The notes under the pieces are model-generated. The model did not search any database. It saw nothing but the letters and a program-made list of their open reading frames with translations, and had not been told where the DNA came from. Position numbers and translations under genes: made by a program. 64,000 nt of DNA, from contig CAVZCV010000009.1 in assembly GCA_963773875.1 (NCBI GenBank), forward strand, positions 194,823-258,822, written 5' to 3'. Each line of letters begins with the position of its first letter. The stretch's first letter is position 1. Below are positions 1 through 8,519 of the stretch, one piece after another. This DNA comes from CAVTYH01 sp963773875 (GTDB lineage Bacteria; Planctomycetota; Planctomycetia; Pirellulales; JADZDJ01).

Positions 1-768
1 GTCGTCGGCATCGTCATGGCCGAAACCTCCACCGGGGCGCGGCAGCCAATCGAGGAAATTGCGAAGTTGGTTCACGACGCCGGCGCGCTACTCTTGGTCG
101 ACACGGTCACGGCTCTTGGCGGCATTCCGGTTGAAGTCGACAAGTGGCAGCTCGACATCGTTTACTCCGGCACGCAAAAGTGCTTGAGCTGCCCGCCGGG
201 CCTCGCGCCAATCACGTTCGGCGCGAGCGCGATGAAGAAAATCTTGACACGCAAAACAAAAGTGCAAAGCTGGTATCTCGACGTGACGATGCTTTCGCAG
301 TATTGGGGGCAGGAACGCGTTTATCATCACACGGCTCCGATCAACATGACGTACGGACTGTACGAAGCGTTGCTGCTGATCCACGAAGAAGGTTTGGAAA
401 AATGCTTCGCCCGGCACGCTCGACATCATGCGGCTTTGAAAGCGGGCTTGGCAGCGATCGGCATCAGCTACACCGCCCAAGAAGGGCATCAGTTGCCAAT
501 GCTCAACGCCGTGACCGTGCCCGAGGGAATGGACGATGCCGCGGTGCGACGGGGATTGCTGGAGCGGTTTGGCATTGAGATCGGCGGCGGCTTGGGTGCA
601 TTCAAAGGAAAAGTGTGGCGCGTCGGCCTGATGGGCTACGGCGCCCGCGCGAACAACGTGCTGCTCTTGCTGGCGGCGCTGGAACAATTGCTCGGCGAGC
701 AGGGATGCAAATTCGAACATGGAGCTGCGGTGGCGGCGGCGAATAAGTTTTATCAGTCAAGTAAGTAA
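1..768 (+). CDS. Alanine-glyoxylate / serine-pyruvate aminotransferase family protein (5' partial)
   Basis: The frame is open from base 1, so the gene starts upstream and only about 255 C-terminal residues are present. This is a fold-type I, class V PLP-dependent aminotransferase. The segment VDTVTALGGIPVEVDKWQLD is followed by YSGTQKCLSCPPGL, whose lysine (codon 178-180) is the expected Schiff-base residue for PLP. The C-terminal small domain with EIGGGLGAFKGKVWRVGLMG is intact. The family transfers the amino group of alanine or serine to glyoxylate or pyruvate. The sequence shows the family clearly, but substrate choice cannot be read from this part. The internal ATG at 16 is not the start because the coding frame continues through it. 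Confidence 0.9.
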   Translation, partial: VVGIVMAETSTGARQPIEEIAKLVHDAGALLLVDTVTALGGIPVEVDKWQLDIVYSGTQKCLSCPPGLAPITFGASAMKKILTRKTKVQSWYLDVTMLSQYWGQERVYHHTAPINMTYGLYEALLLIHEEGLEKCFARHARHHAALKAGLAAIGISYTAQEGHQLPMLNAVTVPEGMDDAAVRRGLLERFGIEIGGGLGAFKGKVWRVGLMGYGARANNVLLLLAALEQLLGEQGCKFEHGAAVAAANKFYQSSK

Positions 769-778
769 CGGGAACATG

Positions 779-945
779 AACCGCAGAAACGCGGAATCGC
801 AGAGTAGCAGGACCGGAAAATTAATAAGGAAGCCAAGAAACCAGGAAAAGAGAGAAAGGCCTACTATGAATACTTCTGCTGTCTTCCTGGATTCCTGGCT
901 TCCTAATAGGCCCTTGCCTCTCTGCGTCGCTGCGACTCTGCGGTT
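779..945. repeat. Nested inverted-repeat element (about 167 bp)
   Basis: Two sets of inverted arms are nested. Outer arms 779-804 and 920-945 match at 20 of 26 positions; inner arms 824-847 and 884-907 match at 21 of 24. The outer arm begins AACCGCAGA, a motif typical of dispersed palindromic elements in environmental genomes. The transcript would fold into one long hairpin. It lies between the aminotransferase and the ATP-grasp gene. The small open frame at 719-985 is produced by this repeat and is not a gene. Confidence 0.75.
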
Positions 946-1156
946 CCTCGCAGCGCAATTTATTCAAGGAACAGTACCACGTTAACTCCGCTCGAAGAAC
1001 TTGGACTCAGTGGATTAAGCCTCGATAGCCGAGTGCGCAAGGTGTTCTACGCGCTGCCGGCGGCGGAGATGGCCGATCTAGTGACTGCGCGTTCACGAAG
1101 AAGCGCGGCGGCGGAGTTTTATCTATCAGCGTGATGGGCAGATCGAGACGATCCGC

Positions 1157-2437
1157 GTGCTCTTGCGTCCGCATGCTGTGATGCCCGATCAGATGGCGTA
1201 TTTGCATTTTGTATCGCTGACACTGCTCAACGCACTGAAGCGGTTGCCGGAAATGTATTTGGCCGACGCGGAAATTCGCCGCATCGTCCCGCTCTCGGAC
1301 GAAGAAGAGCGCTGGCTGCACGCCAGTTGGGGGCCCAGCCAGCGCGATAACAATCCTGTTTTCGGCCGGCTGGACGGCGTGATCGAATTCACGAGCCCCA
1401 TGTGGAAAGATTCGCTGCGGTACATTGAACCGAATTTGTGCGGCGTTGGCGGCATTCATTTGGGACCCACGTGCGACGGATTGATCAATGATCTCGTATT
1501 GCCGGTCATGCAAAAGATCGATCCGCAATTGAATTTGGAACGCGGGCCGGACTTGCGAGAGCTGTTCATTCAGGAAGTGCTGGAGCATATGGAAGCGATT
1601 GGCCGGATGGGCCAGCATGTTTGTTTCGTCGAGCCGAAATACGCTGGCAGCGGCATCGACGAACAAACGGCGCTCGCAGAGTATTATTTGCAGCGGCACG
1701 GTCTGAAGGTGCTGCACGCCGATCCAGCCGAGCTGTACATCAAGCACGACGAAGTGTGGTACGAAGATACGCCGGTCGATGTAGCATACCGCGATTACGA
1801 AGTGCGCGACCTGATTGCCTTGGAGCGCGATGAGGGGGTGAACGTGGAGCCCATGCGGAAACTGTTTCGCGAAAATCGCATGATTTCGACGATGGCGGGC
1901 GAATTCGATCACAAAAGCGCGTGGGAAATTCTCACGGAGCCGACGCTCGCCCGCAAGTATTTCAATGCCGACGAGCGGCAGGTCTTTCGTCGCCATGTGG
2001 TTTGGACGCGCCATTTGCACGATCGAAACACGACGCTGCCCGATGGGCAAACGGGCGACTTGCTGCGATTCGTTCGCAAGAATCAAGAGATCCTGGTGAT
2101 CAAGCCGAATCGCTCATACGGCGGCGATCGAGTGCTGCTAGGGCACATTTTAGAGCCGCACGAATGGGAGCAGGCAATCGAAATGGCGCTCGCGACCGGT
2201 GATAGCGTCGTGCAGCGATTGGCAAGCATTCCGGTCGGCGAATATCCGATCGTCGGCGACGATGGCACGGTGCACGTGGAACCCTTCTACACAGTGATGG
2301 GATTCGCGCCGACGAAATACGGACTGGCGATTTTAGGCCGGGCCTCACAAAAGCAAGTTGTGAATGTTGCCCAGCGCGGCGGCATGTGCAGCGTACTGAT
2401 TGGCCGTCCGCCTGGCAGATTGGTGGGCCCCAAATGA
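1157..2437 (+). CDS. Circularly permuted ATP-grasp family protein, N-terminus apparently frameshifted
   Basis: The 426-residue frame reads from a GTG at 1157. Near its C-terminal third it has VIKPNRSYGGDRVLLG, a nucleotide-binding stretch of circularly permuted ATP-grasp ligases. Close to the end LGRASQKQVVNVAQRGG resembles the closing motif of that fold. The substrate is unknown; the fold usually joins a carboxylate to an amine using ATP. The true start is unclear. Frame +1 upstream encodes a plausible N-terminus, VRKVFYALPAAEMADL (from 1033), and runs out at about 1133, while the main frame is open only after a stop at 1082-1084. A one-base shift near 1085 is the likely explanation. Its stop overlaps the next start by ATGA (2434-2437), so the two genes are translationally coupled. 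Confidence 0.7.
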   Translation: MLLRPHAVMPDQMAYLHFVSLTLLNALKRLPEMYLADAEIRRIVPLSDEEERWLHASWGPSQRDNNPVFGRLDGVIEFTSPMWKDSLRYIEPNLCGVGGIHLGPTCDGLINDLVLPVMQKIDPQLNLERGPDLRELFIQEVLEHMEAIGRMGQHVCFVEPKYAGSGIDEQTALAEYYLQRHGLKVLHADPAELYIKHDEVWYEDTPVDVAYRDYEVRDLIALERDEGVNVEPMRKLFRENRMISTMAGEFDHKSAWEILTEPTLARKYFNADERQVFRRHVVWTRHLHDRNTTLPDGQTGDLLRFVRKNQEILVIKPNRSYGGDRVLLGHILEPHEWEQAIEMALATGDSVVQRLASIPVGEYPIVGDDGTVHVEPFYTVMGFAPTKYGLAILGRASQKQVVNVAQRGGMCSVLIGRPPGRLVGPK

Positions 2438-3038
2438 CAGCAACGCATTTGGACGGTACAGAACGCTTCGCGGCGGTCATTGCGAAAATTGACGAGGCAA
2501 ATGCCGAGGATCCGAATCGAGAATTATCGGGCGGGCAAGAATATGCGAAGGAAGTTTTGTACTCCAAGCGGATGAGCGATTGGCTCGATCGGCTTGCGCC
2601 GAGGCCTCCGAAGCGATGCGAATTGCCGCGCATGGCCAGCACATTTGCCGCTGGACGATTCCGCGCGCTGATTTCCCGATGGATCGCGCTGGGTACCATC
2701 GGTGGCGAAGCACCTGCCAGCAAATGCATGCGGAGAAGCTGGCGGCGATCATGCACGAAGTTGGCTACGACGAGGCCATGATTGCCCGAGTGCAATCGCT
2801 GGTGCGCAAAGAGCGGATGAAGCTCGATCCGGAGTCGCAGTTGCTGGAAGATGTTGTGTGCCTCGTGTTTTTGGAGAGCTACTTTGCCGAGTTTGCAAAG
2901 GATCACGACGAAAAGAAGTTGATCGATATCGTGCGGAAAACGTGGAAGAAAATGTCGGAACTGGGTCATCAGGCAGCACTCGGAATAAGTTTGTCGCCTG
3001 AATGCCGCCGGATCGTAGAGAAGGCACTGGAAAGCTAA
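2434..3038 (+). CDS. DUF4202 family protein, frameshifted
   Basis: The first part (from ATG 2434) reads RFAAVIAKIDEANAEDPNRE and ends at RMSDWLDRL. The homology continues in the next frame from about 2596 as AEASEAMRIAAHGQHICRW and runs to 3038 with LEDVVCLVFLESYF and VRKTWKKMS. These are the conserved blocks of DUF4202, a bacterial and fungal family of unknown function. One base appears to be missing near 2594. The gene is sandwiched between the ATP-grasp gene (ATGA overlap) and the CinA-like gene (13-base gap), so the three probably form one operon. No catalytic role can be assigned. Confidence 0.75.
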
Positions 3039-3051
3039 TTGGCAGGAAATC

Positions 3052-4305
3052 ATGGAAGCGGAAGTCATTTCCATCGGCGACGAACTCACGAGCGGCCAGC
3101 GGCTGGATACCAACAGCCAATGGATTAGCACGCGCTTGGGCGAACTTGGCGTACGCGTGCTGTATCACACGACCGTCGCGGATGACTTGGAAGCGAACGT
3201 GCTGGTTTTCCGGCAGGCGGCCGAGCGGGCGGACATTATTGTGGCGACGGGCGGACTTGGCCCAACCGCAGACGATTTGACGCGTGATGCGATTGCCGCG
3301 GCATCTGGAGTCGATTTGGTATTTGATGCTGATGCGCTGAAGCACATTGAATCGCTTTTCGCTCGTCGCAAGCGTCCCATGCCGGAGCGAAACCGTGTGC
3401 AGGCGATGTTTCCGCGGGGAAGCCGGGTGATTCCCAATCGCGAGGGGACGGCACCGGGAATCGACATTAGCGTGCTGCGTGCTGGAAAGTCGCCGGCGCG
3501 TGTTATTGCCTTGCCTGGCGTGCCAGTGGAAATGCAAGAGATGTGGGAACACACCGTGGCGCCGGCGATCTCCGCAATGTTCTCGACGCCGCGAGTCATC
3601 CGGCACAAACAAATCAAGTGTTTTGGCGTTGGTGAAAGCGATTTGGAGCAGATGCTGCCCGATTTGATTCGCCGCGGACGCGATCCGCAAGTTGGCATTA
3701 CCGTGAGTGGCGCGACGATTACGCTGCGAATTACTGCATCTGGCGAAAACGAAGCCGCGTGCTTCCGGGCGATCGAACCAACCATCAAAACAATTCACGA
3801 TTGCTTAGGCAATTTGGTGTTCGGCGAAGACGAAGATGAACTTCAAGATGCCGTTGTGCGACTGCTCGCGGAGCAGAAAAGGACTCTGGCCACCGCCGAG
3901 TGGGGCAGCGGCGGCATAATCGCTCATTGGCTTTCCGAAGTGACGCACGGTCACGATTGGTTCCATGGCGGACTCGTTTGTCATTGCGACGATATTCCAG
4001 GCGCGCCGCTCGATTTGGCAACGGGAATCGAAGACGCACTGCCGAAGGAAGGCAAACAGGTCATTGCCGCGGCAAAATTATGCCGACAACAATTTGATAC
4101 GGATTATGGAGTCTCGGTGGGACGATTGCCGGAAGGGATTGCAGTGCAAACGGATCCACCGCTGTTGTGGTATGCGGTAGCGACACCGGGTGATGTCGTC
4201 GTCAAATCATCGCCATACGCCGGTCATCCCGATATTTTGAAAACCCGCGGTGCGAAGCAAGCGTTGAACTTACTGCGGCTCATCCTACTGCGAGAGAAAG
4301 ATTGA
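3052..4305 (+). CDS. CinA-like protein with degenerate amidase domain
   Basis: The 417-residue product starts with the molybdopterin-binding-like (MoCF) domain of CinA. Diagnostic stretches are ISIGDELTSGQRLDTNSQWI and VATGGLGPTADDLTRDAIA; in CinA this domain acts as an ADP-ribose pyrophosphatase. The C-terminal nicotinamide-nucleotide amidase (PncC) domain is present in length but has lost its signature. The usual ESCTGG reads EWGSGG (about residues 284-289), and the usual YSNEAK region reads HCDDIP (about 309-314), so the catalytic Ser, Tyr and Lys are all missing. The protein is therefore probably not a working NMN deamidase. The frame is otherwise clean, so this looks like evolved loss rather than sequence error. 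Confidence 0.85.
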   Translation: MEAEVISIGDELTSGQRLDTNSQWISTRLGELGVRVLYHTTVADDLEANVLVFRQAAERADIIVATGGLGPTADDLTRDAIAAASGVDLVFDADALKHIESLFARRKRPMPERNRVQAMFPRGSRVIPNREGTAPGIDISVLRAGKSPARVIALPGVPVEMQEMWEHTVAPAISAMFSTPRVIRHKQIKCFGVGESDLEQMLPDLIRRGRDPQVGITVSGATITLRITASGENEAACFRAIEPTIKTIHDCLGNLVFGEDEDELQDAVVRLLAEQKRTLATAEWGSGGIIAHWLSEVTHGHDWFHGGLVCHCDDIPGAPLDLATGIEDALPKEGKQVIAAAKLCRQQFDTDYGVSVGRLPEGIAVQTDPPLLWYAVATPGDVVVKSSPYAGHPDILKTRGAKQALNLLRLILLREKD

Positions 4306-4353
4306 GACGTATTTGGGGCGGAATCGAACAAATCGAAAGAGTCTTGACGCAAA

Positions 4354-4953
4354 TCACGAAGAAGGAGGTGACTCACGAATTAATTGGCTAAGCTGCTTGA
4401 ACTGTGGTGACTTCGAGTCCTCGCACCATTCGAACAGCGCGGCCTCCACGGTCGTCAACATCGCACCGGACGATTCCATGCGACGCAGCGCGAATTTGTA
4501 ATCGAGCTCGTACCGCGAACCGATTGCATCCGCAGCAACATAAACTTGCAGCCCTTCCGCCAGCAAATCGAGCACGGTTTGTTGCACGCACACGTGGGCT
4601 TCAATGCCGCAAATTAACCACTTGCGTCGCCCGCTTGCCTGAATTGATTCAGCGAATGCAGGGCAAGAGCCGCAGCTGAACACGGTTTTTTCGAATGCCG
4701 TCTTTAGTTTGCTTGCCAGCGTGGGCGTGGTGGGGCCAAGGCCCTGCGGATATTGCTCGGTCGCCAGCACGGGCAGACTGAAAAGATTGGCGCCCTCGAT
4801 GAGTCGGCGAATATTCCAGAGGATGAGATTGTGATCGTGAATTAAGCCAATCAATTTACTTTGGACATCGATAACTACCAAACCAGTATCGCTTGCTGTC
4901 ATCAAATGTGGACTGCGCGGAAATTCGTGGAAAGCACTCATTTCAGCGAGCAT
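4354..4953 (-). CDS. Isochorismatase-like cysteine hydrolase
   Basis: The 199-residue protein belongs to the isochorismatase/nicotinamidase fold. The catalytic triad is visible: Asp29 in LVVIDVQ, Lys89 in FEKTVFS and Cys122 in GIEAHVCVQQT. The cis-peptide region GIEAHV precedes the cysteine as usual. An alternative start at Met18 (MTASDTGLVVID) would fit the family length better; the upstream 17 residues are not conserved-looking. It is transcribed toward the CinA-like gene and ends 48 bases from it. The substrate cannot be stated. Confidence 0.85.
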   Translation of the reverse strand: MLAEMSAFHEFPRSPHLMTASDTGLVVIDVQSKLIGLIHDHNLILWNIRRLIEGANLFSLPVLATEQYPQGLGPTTPTLASKLKTAFEKTVFSCGSCPAFAESIQASGRRKWLICGIEAHVCVQQTVLDLLAEGLQVYVAADAIGSRYELDYKFALRRMESSGAMLTTVEAALFEWCEDSKSPQFKQLSQLIRESPPSS

Positions 4954-5037
4954 AACGACGAAATTATGGAGTTGCTAGTGGCGCATACGCAATCGATCTT
5001 GTCGCCGCCACGGCCGCCGTGTTAAACACCCAGCATA

Positions 5038-5841
5038 ATGGATGAGAGAATTACCACGCAAAGCACAAACCTCACCGCGGAAAGAAACATACCGCGCTGG
5101 GTGCCCATTGGCATCAATCGCCGTTTGGTGCTTGATGGCCTGCGCATCGCGCACCGCATCCCGCTGTTCCCTGCAGAAAGGATTTGCAACCTGGCGGAAG
5201 TTGCTGTGCTGAGAAAGCATCTGCCGCGACGAATTTCGTGGGCGACAATCTTTGTGAAGGCGTATGCAATGGTCGCCCGCGAGCACCCACCGTTGCGGCA
5301 AACCTACATTCGCTGGCCATGGCCGCATTTTCTGGAAGAGCCGACCAGCACCGCCATGATTGTGGTGAATCGGCAGTTTCGAGGAGAGGACCGAATTTGT
5401 TGGGGGCGAATTGCATATCCGGAGGACAAATCGCTAATTGATATTCAGCGACAATTAGAGTCGTATCAAAACGGTCCGGTGGAAAAAGTTTTTCGACAGC
5501 AAATACGCCTGAGTCGAATGCCCTGCGCCGTTCGTCGCACGCTGTACTGGATGAACATCAACTTTGGCGGCCGAAAGCGAGCGAAACGGCTCGGGACGTT
5601 TACGATGAGTACGCTGGCCGGCGAAGGCGTTTATAACCGTGGCCATCAGAGTTTTCTAACAAGCAGCCTCACGTACGGTCCGCTTGATGAACAAGGCCGA
5701 GCGATTGTCACTTTGCTTTGCGATCACCGTTTGGTCGATGGCATGGTTGCCGCGCACGCGTTGAACAACCTGGAAGCGACACTGGCCGGGCCCATCGTGG
5801 CCGAGCTAAAATCAATTCAAGCGAAACGCGCTGCGGCTTAG
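5038..5841 (+). CDS. Stand-alone 2-oxoacid dehydrogenase E2-type acyltransferase domain protein
   Basis: The 267-residue protein ends with LLCDHRLVDGMVAAHALNNL. This is a DHRxxDG motif (Asp229-His230), the catalytic signature of the chloramphenicol acetyltransferase / E2 acyltransferase fold. There is no lipoyl or peripheral-subunit-binding domain, and no E1 or E3 gene is nearby. It is therefore unlikely to be a normal E2 core subunit and may acylate another acceptor. It lies upstream of hslV on the same strand, about 120 bases away. Confidence 0.7.
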   Translation: MDERITTQSTNLTAERNIPRWVPIGINRRLVLDGLRIAHRIPLFPAERICNLAEVAVLRKHLPRRISWATIFVKAYAMVAREHPPLRQTYIRWPWPHFLEEPTSTAMIVVNRQFRGEDRICWGRIAYPEDKSLIDIQRQLESYQNGPVEKVFRQQIRLSRMPCAVRRTLYWMNINFGGRKRAKRLGTFTMSTLAGEGVYNRGHQSFLTSSLTYGPLDEQGRAIVTLLCDHRLVDGMVAAHALNNLEATLAGPIVAELKSIQAKRAAA

Positions 5842-5964
5842 ACATCAATGTCGCGGCTGACAGATGGTTTGGGGGAGCCACGCGTCCCCCTGGCAGGCCG
5901 CGTGCTTTTTCGCCATACTGGCGCTCATATTCCCGATCCGACTGAGCCGCCATCAGCCTGCGTT

Positions 5965-6507
5965 ATGAAAGTTCGTTCCACCACGATTCTGACTGTCCGG
6001 CATGATGGAAAAGTGGCGATTGGAGGCGACGGCCAGGTGACGCTGGGCTCCGCCGTGATGAAGGGCGACGCCGTCAAAATTCGTCGTTTGGCGGAGGGGA
6101 AAGTCATCACCGGGTTCGCAGGTTCTAGCGCGGATGCATTCGCGCTGCTGGAGCGATTCGAAGGCAAGCTGAAGGATTTTCCCTCGAACGTACCACGCGC
6201 GGCAACGGAACTCGCTAAGGAATGGCGAACTGATCGCGCGCTGCGACGACTAGAGGCGCTGTTGGCAGTTGTCGATGCCAAACATACGCTGCTAGTGACC
6301 GGCACGGGCGATGTGATTCAGCCTACCGATGGTGTACTGGGAATTGGCTCCGGCGGTTCGTACGCGGTCGCAGCGGCCCGCGCGCTGATTGGGCATTCTT
6401 CGCTGACAGCCGCAGAAATCGTGCGCGAAGCGCTCGAGATTGCTGCTGGGATCGATATCTACACAAACACAAATATTATTGTGGAAGAACTGGCATGCGA
6501 GAGCTGA
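5965..6507 (+). CDS. hslV: ATP-dependent protease proteolytic subunit HslV (ClpQ)
   Basis: HslV forms the double-hexamer peptidase core that degrades proteins unfolded by HslU. The reading frame is open from 5848, but ATG 5965 gives the family start: MKVRSTTILTVRHDGKVAIG. Removal of the first five residues would expose the catalytic N-terminal threonine. Other conserved parts are GGDGQVTLG, the TGTGDVI segment and GIGSGGSYA. The mature length of about 175 residues is normal. The end overlaps hslU by 13 bases, so the two subunits are co-translated. Confidence 0.93.
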   Translation: MKVRSTTILTVRHDGKVAIGGDGQVTLGSAVMKGDAVKIRRLAEGKVITGFAGSSADAFALLERFEGKLKDFPSNVPRAATELAKEWRTDRALRRLEALLAVVDAKHTLLVTGTGDVIQPTDGVLGIGSGGSYAVAAARALIGHSSLTAAEIVREALEIAAGIDIYTNTNIIVEELACES

Positions 6508-7829
6508 CACCGCGCCAGATTGTCGCCGAACTTGATCGCCACATTGTCGGCCAAGGCGATGCCAAACGAGCTGTTGCGATTGCCATTCGCAACCGTTGGC
6601 GCCGGCAGCAATTGCCCGAGGAAATGAAGGCGGAGGTCGCGCCAAAAAATATTTTGATGATTGGACCTACTGGCGTCGGAAAAACTGAGATAGCGCGGCG
6701 ACTTGCCAGGCTGACTGGGGCACCCTTCATCAAAGTGGAAGCCACCAAGTATACCGAGGTCGGCTACTACGGCCGCGATGTCGAAAGCATGGTCCGCGAG
6801 CTTGTGGAAAACGCAATTACTCTGGTCACCGACCGTGAGCGGCAAAACGTCGAATCGCAAGCTGCTCAGCGCGTCACCGAAAGATTGCTGGATTTACTTG
6901 CACCAGGGCCGCCTAGTTATGACACGTCGCCGGACAGTCCTGATTCACCTCAGCGGCATGAACGCACTCGCGAAAAGATGCGAGCGATGCTTGTCGGCGG
7001 TGAACTCGAACAGCGAAAGGTCGAAATCAGCATCGAGCAAAAAGCAGTGCCTATGATGCTAACGGGCATGGGAATGGAGCAGGTCGATTTCGATCTGCAG
7101 GGGATGTTTGAAAAAATTCTGCCAAAGAACACGGTTCGCCGCGAAGTTACAGTGGCCGAGGCGCGCAAGATCCTTTTTGATCACGAATGTGAAGCGCTGC
7201 TGAATAAAGAGAGCATTCACCAGCAGGCGATCCAGTTGGCTGAGAATCTGGGAATCATTTTTTTGGACGAGGTCGACAAAATCGTTGCCAGCGAAGGCAA
7301 AGGAGCCGACGTTTCCCGGCAGGGGGTGCAGCGGGATTTGCTGCCGATTGTTGAAGGTACTACAATCCAAACCCGTTACGGATACGTTCGCACCGATCAT
7401 GTACTGTTCGTTGCGGCAGGCGCGTTTCATCGCGCGAAACCCAGTGATTTAATGCCAGAACTACAAGGGCGATTTCCAATTCGCGTCGAGCTGACCGACT
7501 TAACGAAGGACGATTTCATTCGCATCTTGACCGAGCCGAGAAGCGCGCTAACAAAACAATACACTGCGCTTTTGGGCACGGAAGGAATTGAGTTAGAATT
7601 CACGCAGGATGCGATCAACGCGCTCGCTGAGTTTGCATTCAAGGTGAATCAAACGACGCAAAATATCGGTGCTCGTCGGCTCTATACAATCATGGAGCGG
7701 ATGTTAGACGAACTCAGCTATGAAGCGGCGGACATGGGCAGTGGCAAAGTACCGATCAACGCGGCGTACGTGAAAGAAAAACTGACGGCGCTCGCTGAAG
7801 ACGAAGATTTGAGTAAGTTTATTTTATAA
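6495..7829 (+). CDS. hslU: ATP-dependent protease ATPase subunit HslU (ClpY)
   Basis: HslU is the AAA+ unfoldase of the HslUV protease. The 444-residue product shows Walker A GPTGVGKTE (residues 57-65), Walker B IIFLDEVDK (about 254-262) and the sensor/arginine-finger region ELQGRFPIRVEL. Between these is the charged I-domain that admits substrate. The C-terminal tail DLSKFIL is the peptide that docks into HslV. It starts inside the 3' end of hslV. Confidence 0.95.
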   Translation: MRELTPRQIVAELDRHIVGQGDAKRAVAIAIRNRWRRQQLPEEMKAEVAPKNILMIGPTGVGKTEIARRLARLTGAPFIKVEATKYTEVGYYGRDVESMVRELVENAITLVTDRERQNVESQAAQRVTERLLDLLAPGPPSYDTSPDSPDSPQRHERTREKMRAMLVGGELEQRKVEISIEQKAVPMMLTGMGMEQVDFDLQGMFEKILPKNTVRREVTVAEARKILFDHECEALLNKESIHQQAIQLAENLGIIFLDEVDKIVASEGKGADVSRQGVQRDLLPIVEGTTIQTRYGYVRTDHVLFVAAGAFHRAKPSDLMPELQGRFPIRVELTDLTKDDFIRILTEPRSALTKQYTALLGTEGIELEFTQDAINALAEFAFKVNQTTQNIGARRLYTIMERMLDELSYEAADMGSGKVPINAAYVKEKLTALAEDEDLSKFIL

Positions 7830-7852
7830 TCGTTACCCCCAGGAAAGTTGCA

Positions 7853-8017
7853 ATGACAAAGCTGTTGCTCTCCCTTAGCACAATCGGATTTATTTTACTG
7901 GCCGGATGCGAAGACAAGAAAAAGGTGGAGGTCAATACACCGGCGGTGCAAGTGAAAACCGGCGACAGTGGCACCGAAGTGAAGGCACCCGGCACGGAAG
8001 TCGACGTAAAGAAGTGA
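7853..8017 (+). CDS. Small lipoprotein (54 aa)
   Basis: The short frame encodes MTKLLLSLSTIGFILLAGCE, a compact signal peptide ending in the lipobox LAGC, then a Lys/Val/Thr-rich tail ending EVDVKK. Lipidation at Cys19 would anchor a 36-residue mature peptide. It begins 23 bases after the hslU stop and could be read from the same transcript. The tail has no recognisable domain. Small lipoproteins of this kind are common in planctomycetes, but I know no function for this one. Confidence 0.7.
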   Translation: MTKLLLSLSTIGFILLAGCEDKKKVEVNTPAVQVKTGDSGTEVKAPGTEVDVKK

Positions 8018-8033
8018 TTCGCCGGGAGCGATT

Positions 8034-8519
8034 TCACTGCTGAGCTAACAGGTGGCGACGTAATTTGGTCAAGGCCTCTTGGTACAGCGCGCCGGACGCG
8101 GTGATCGAGAACCGGCGAGTTGCTTCACCCTGCGGTTCGATCGCTATCTCCAATCGTTGCCCTGGCAAGCACGTCGCCACGCGATCCGCCCATTCGATGA
8201 TCGACCAACCTGGCCGTGCGAAGTATTCCTCCGCGCCAATGTTGAGAAATTCTTCAGCATCACGAAGCCGATATGCGTCGAAGTGAAAGATCGGCAATTC
8301 ACCTTCGTATTCGTGAAGTAACACGAACGTTGGACTCGCGACGATCCCGTCTTGCACTCCAAACGCCTTGGCAATCGATTGAACAAGGCGTGTTTTGCCA
8401 GCGCCGAGCGGTCCGATTAACCCAATGATGGCGGAATTGGGCAAAACTGATGCAAGTGCGAATCCGAGCCGTTCGGTATCGGACTCATCTTTTCCTTCAA
8501 AAATCCAGGAGTCACTCAT
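8034..8519 (-). CDS. tsaE: tRNA threonylcarbamoyladenosine biosynthesis ATPase TsaE
   Basis: TsaE is the small P-loop ATPase needed with TsaB/TsaD to make t6A37 in ANN-decoding tRNAs. The 161-residue protein has Walker A GPLGAGKT (residues 36-43), the SPTFVLLHEYEG block and HFDAYRL (switch/Walker B-like), and SIIEWADRV near residues 126-134, all typical. Its ATG shares one base with the stop of aat (TAATG at 8517-8521), so aat and tsaE form a coupled pair. Confidence 0.93.
   Translation of the reverse strand: MSDSWIFEGKDESDTERLGFALASVLPNSAIIGLIGPLGAGKTRLVQSIAKAFGVQDGIVASPTFVLLHEYEGELPIFHFDAYRLRDAEEFLNIGAEEYFARPGWSIIEWADRVATCLPGQRLEIAIEPQGEATRRFSITASGALYQEALTKLRRHLLAQQ

Noticed and set aside
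719..985. Small frame within the 779-945 hairpin
   Set aside because: Encoded by the inverted repeat; no start signal.
1007..2086. Long minus-strand frame opposite the ATP-grasp gene
   Set aside because: Shadow of a coding strand with strong homology; no domain of its own.
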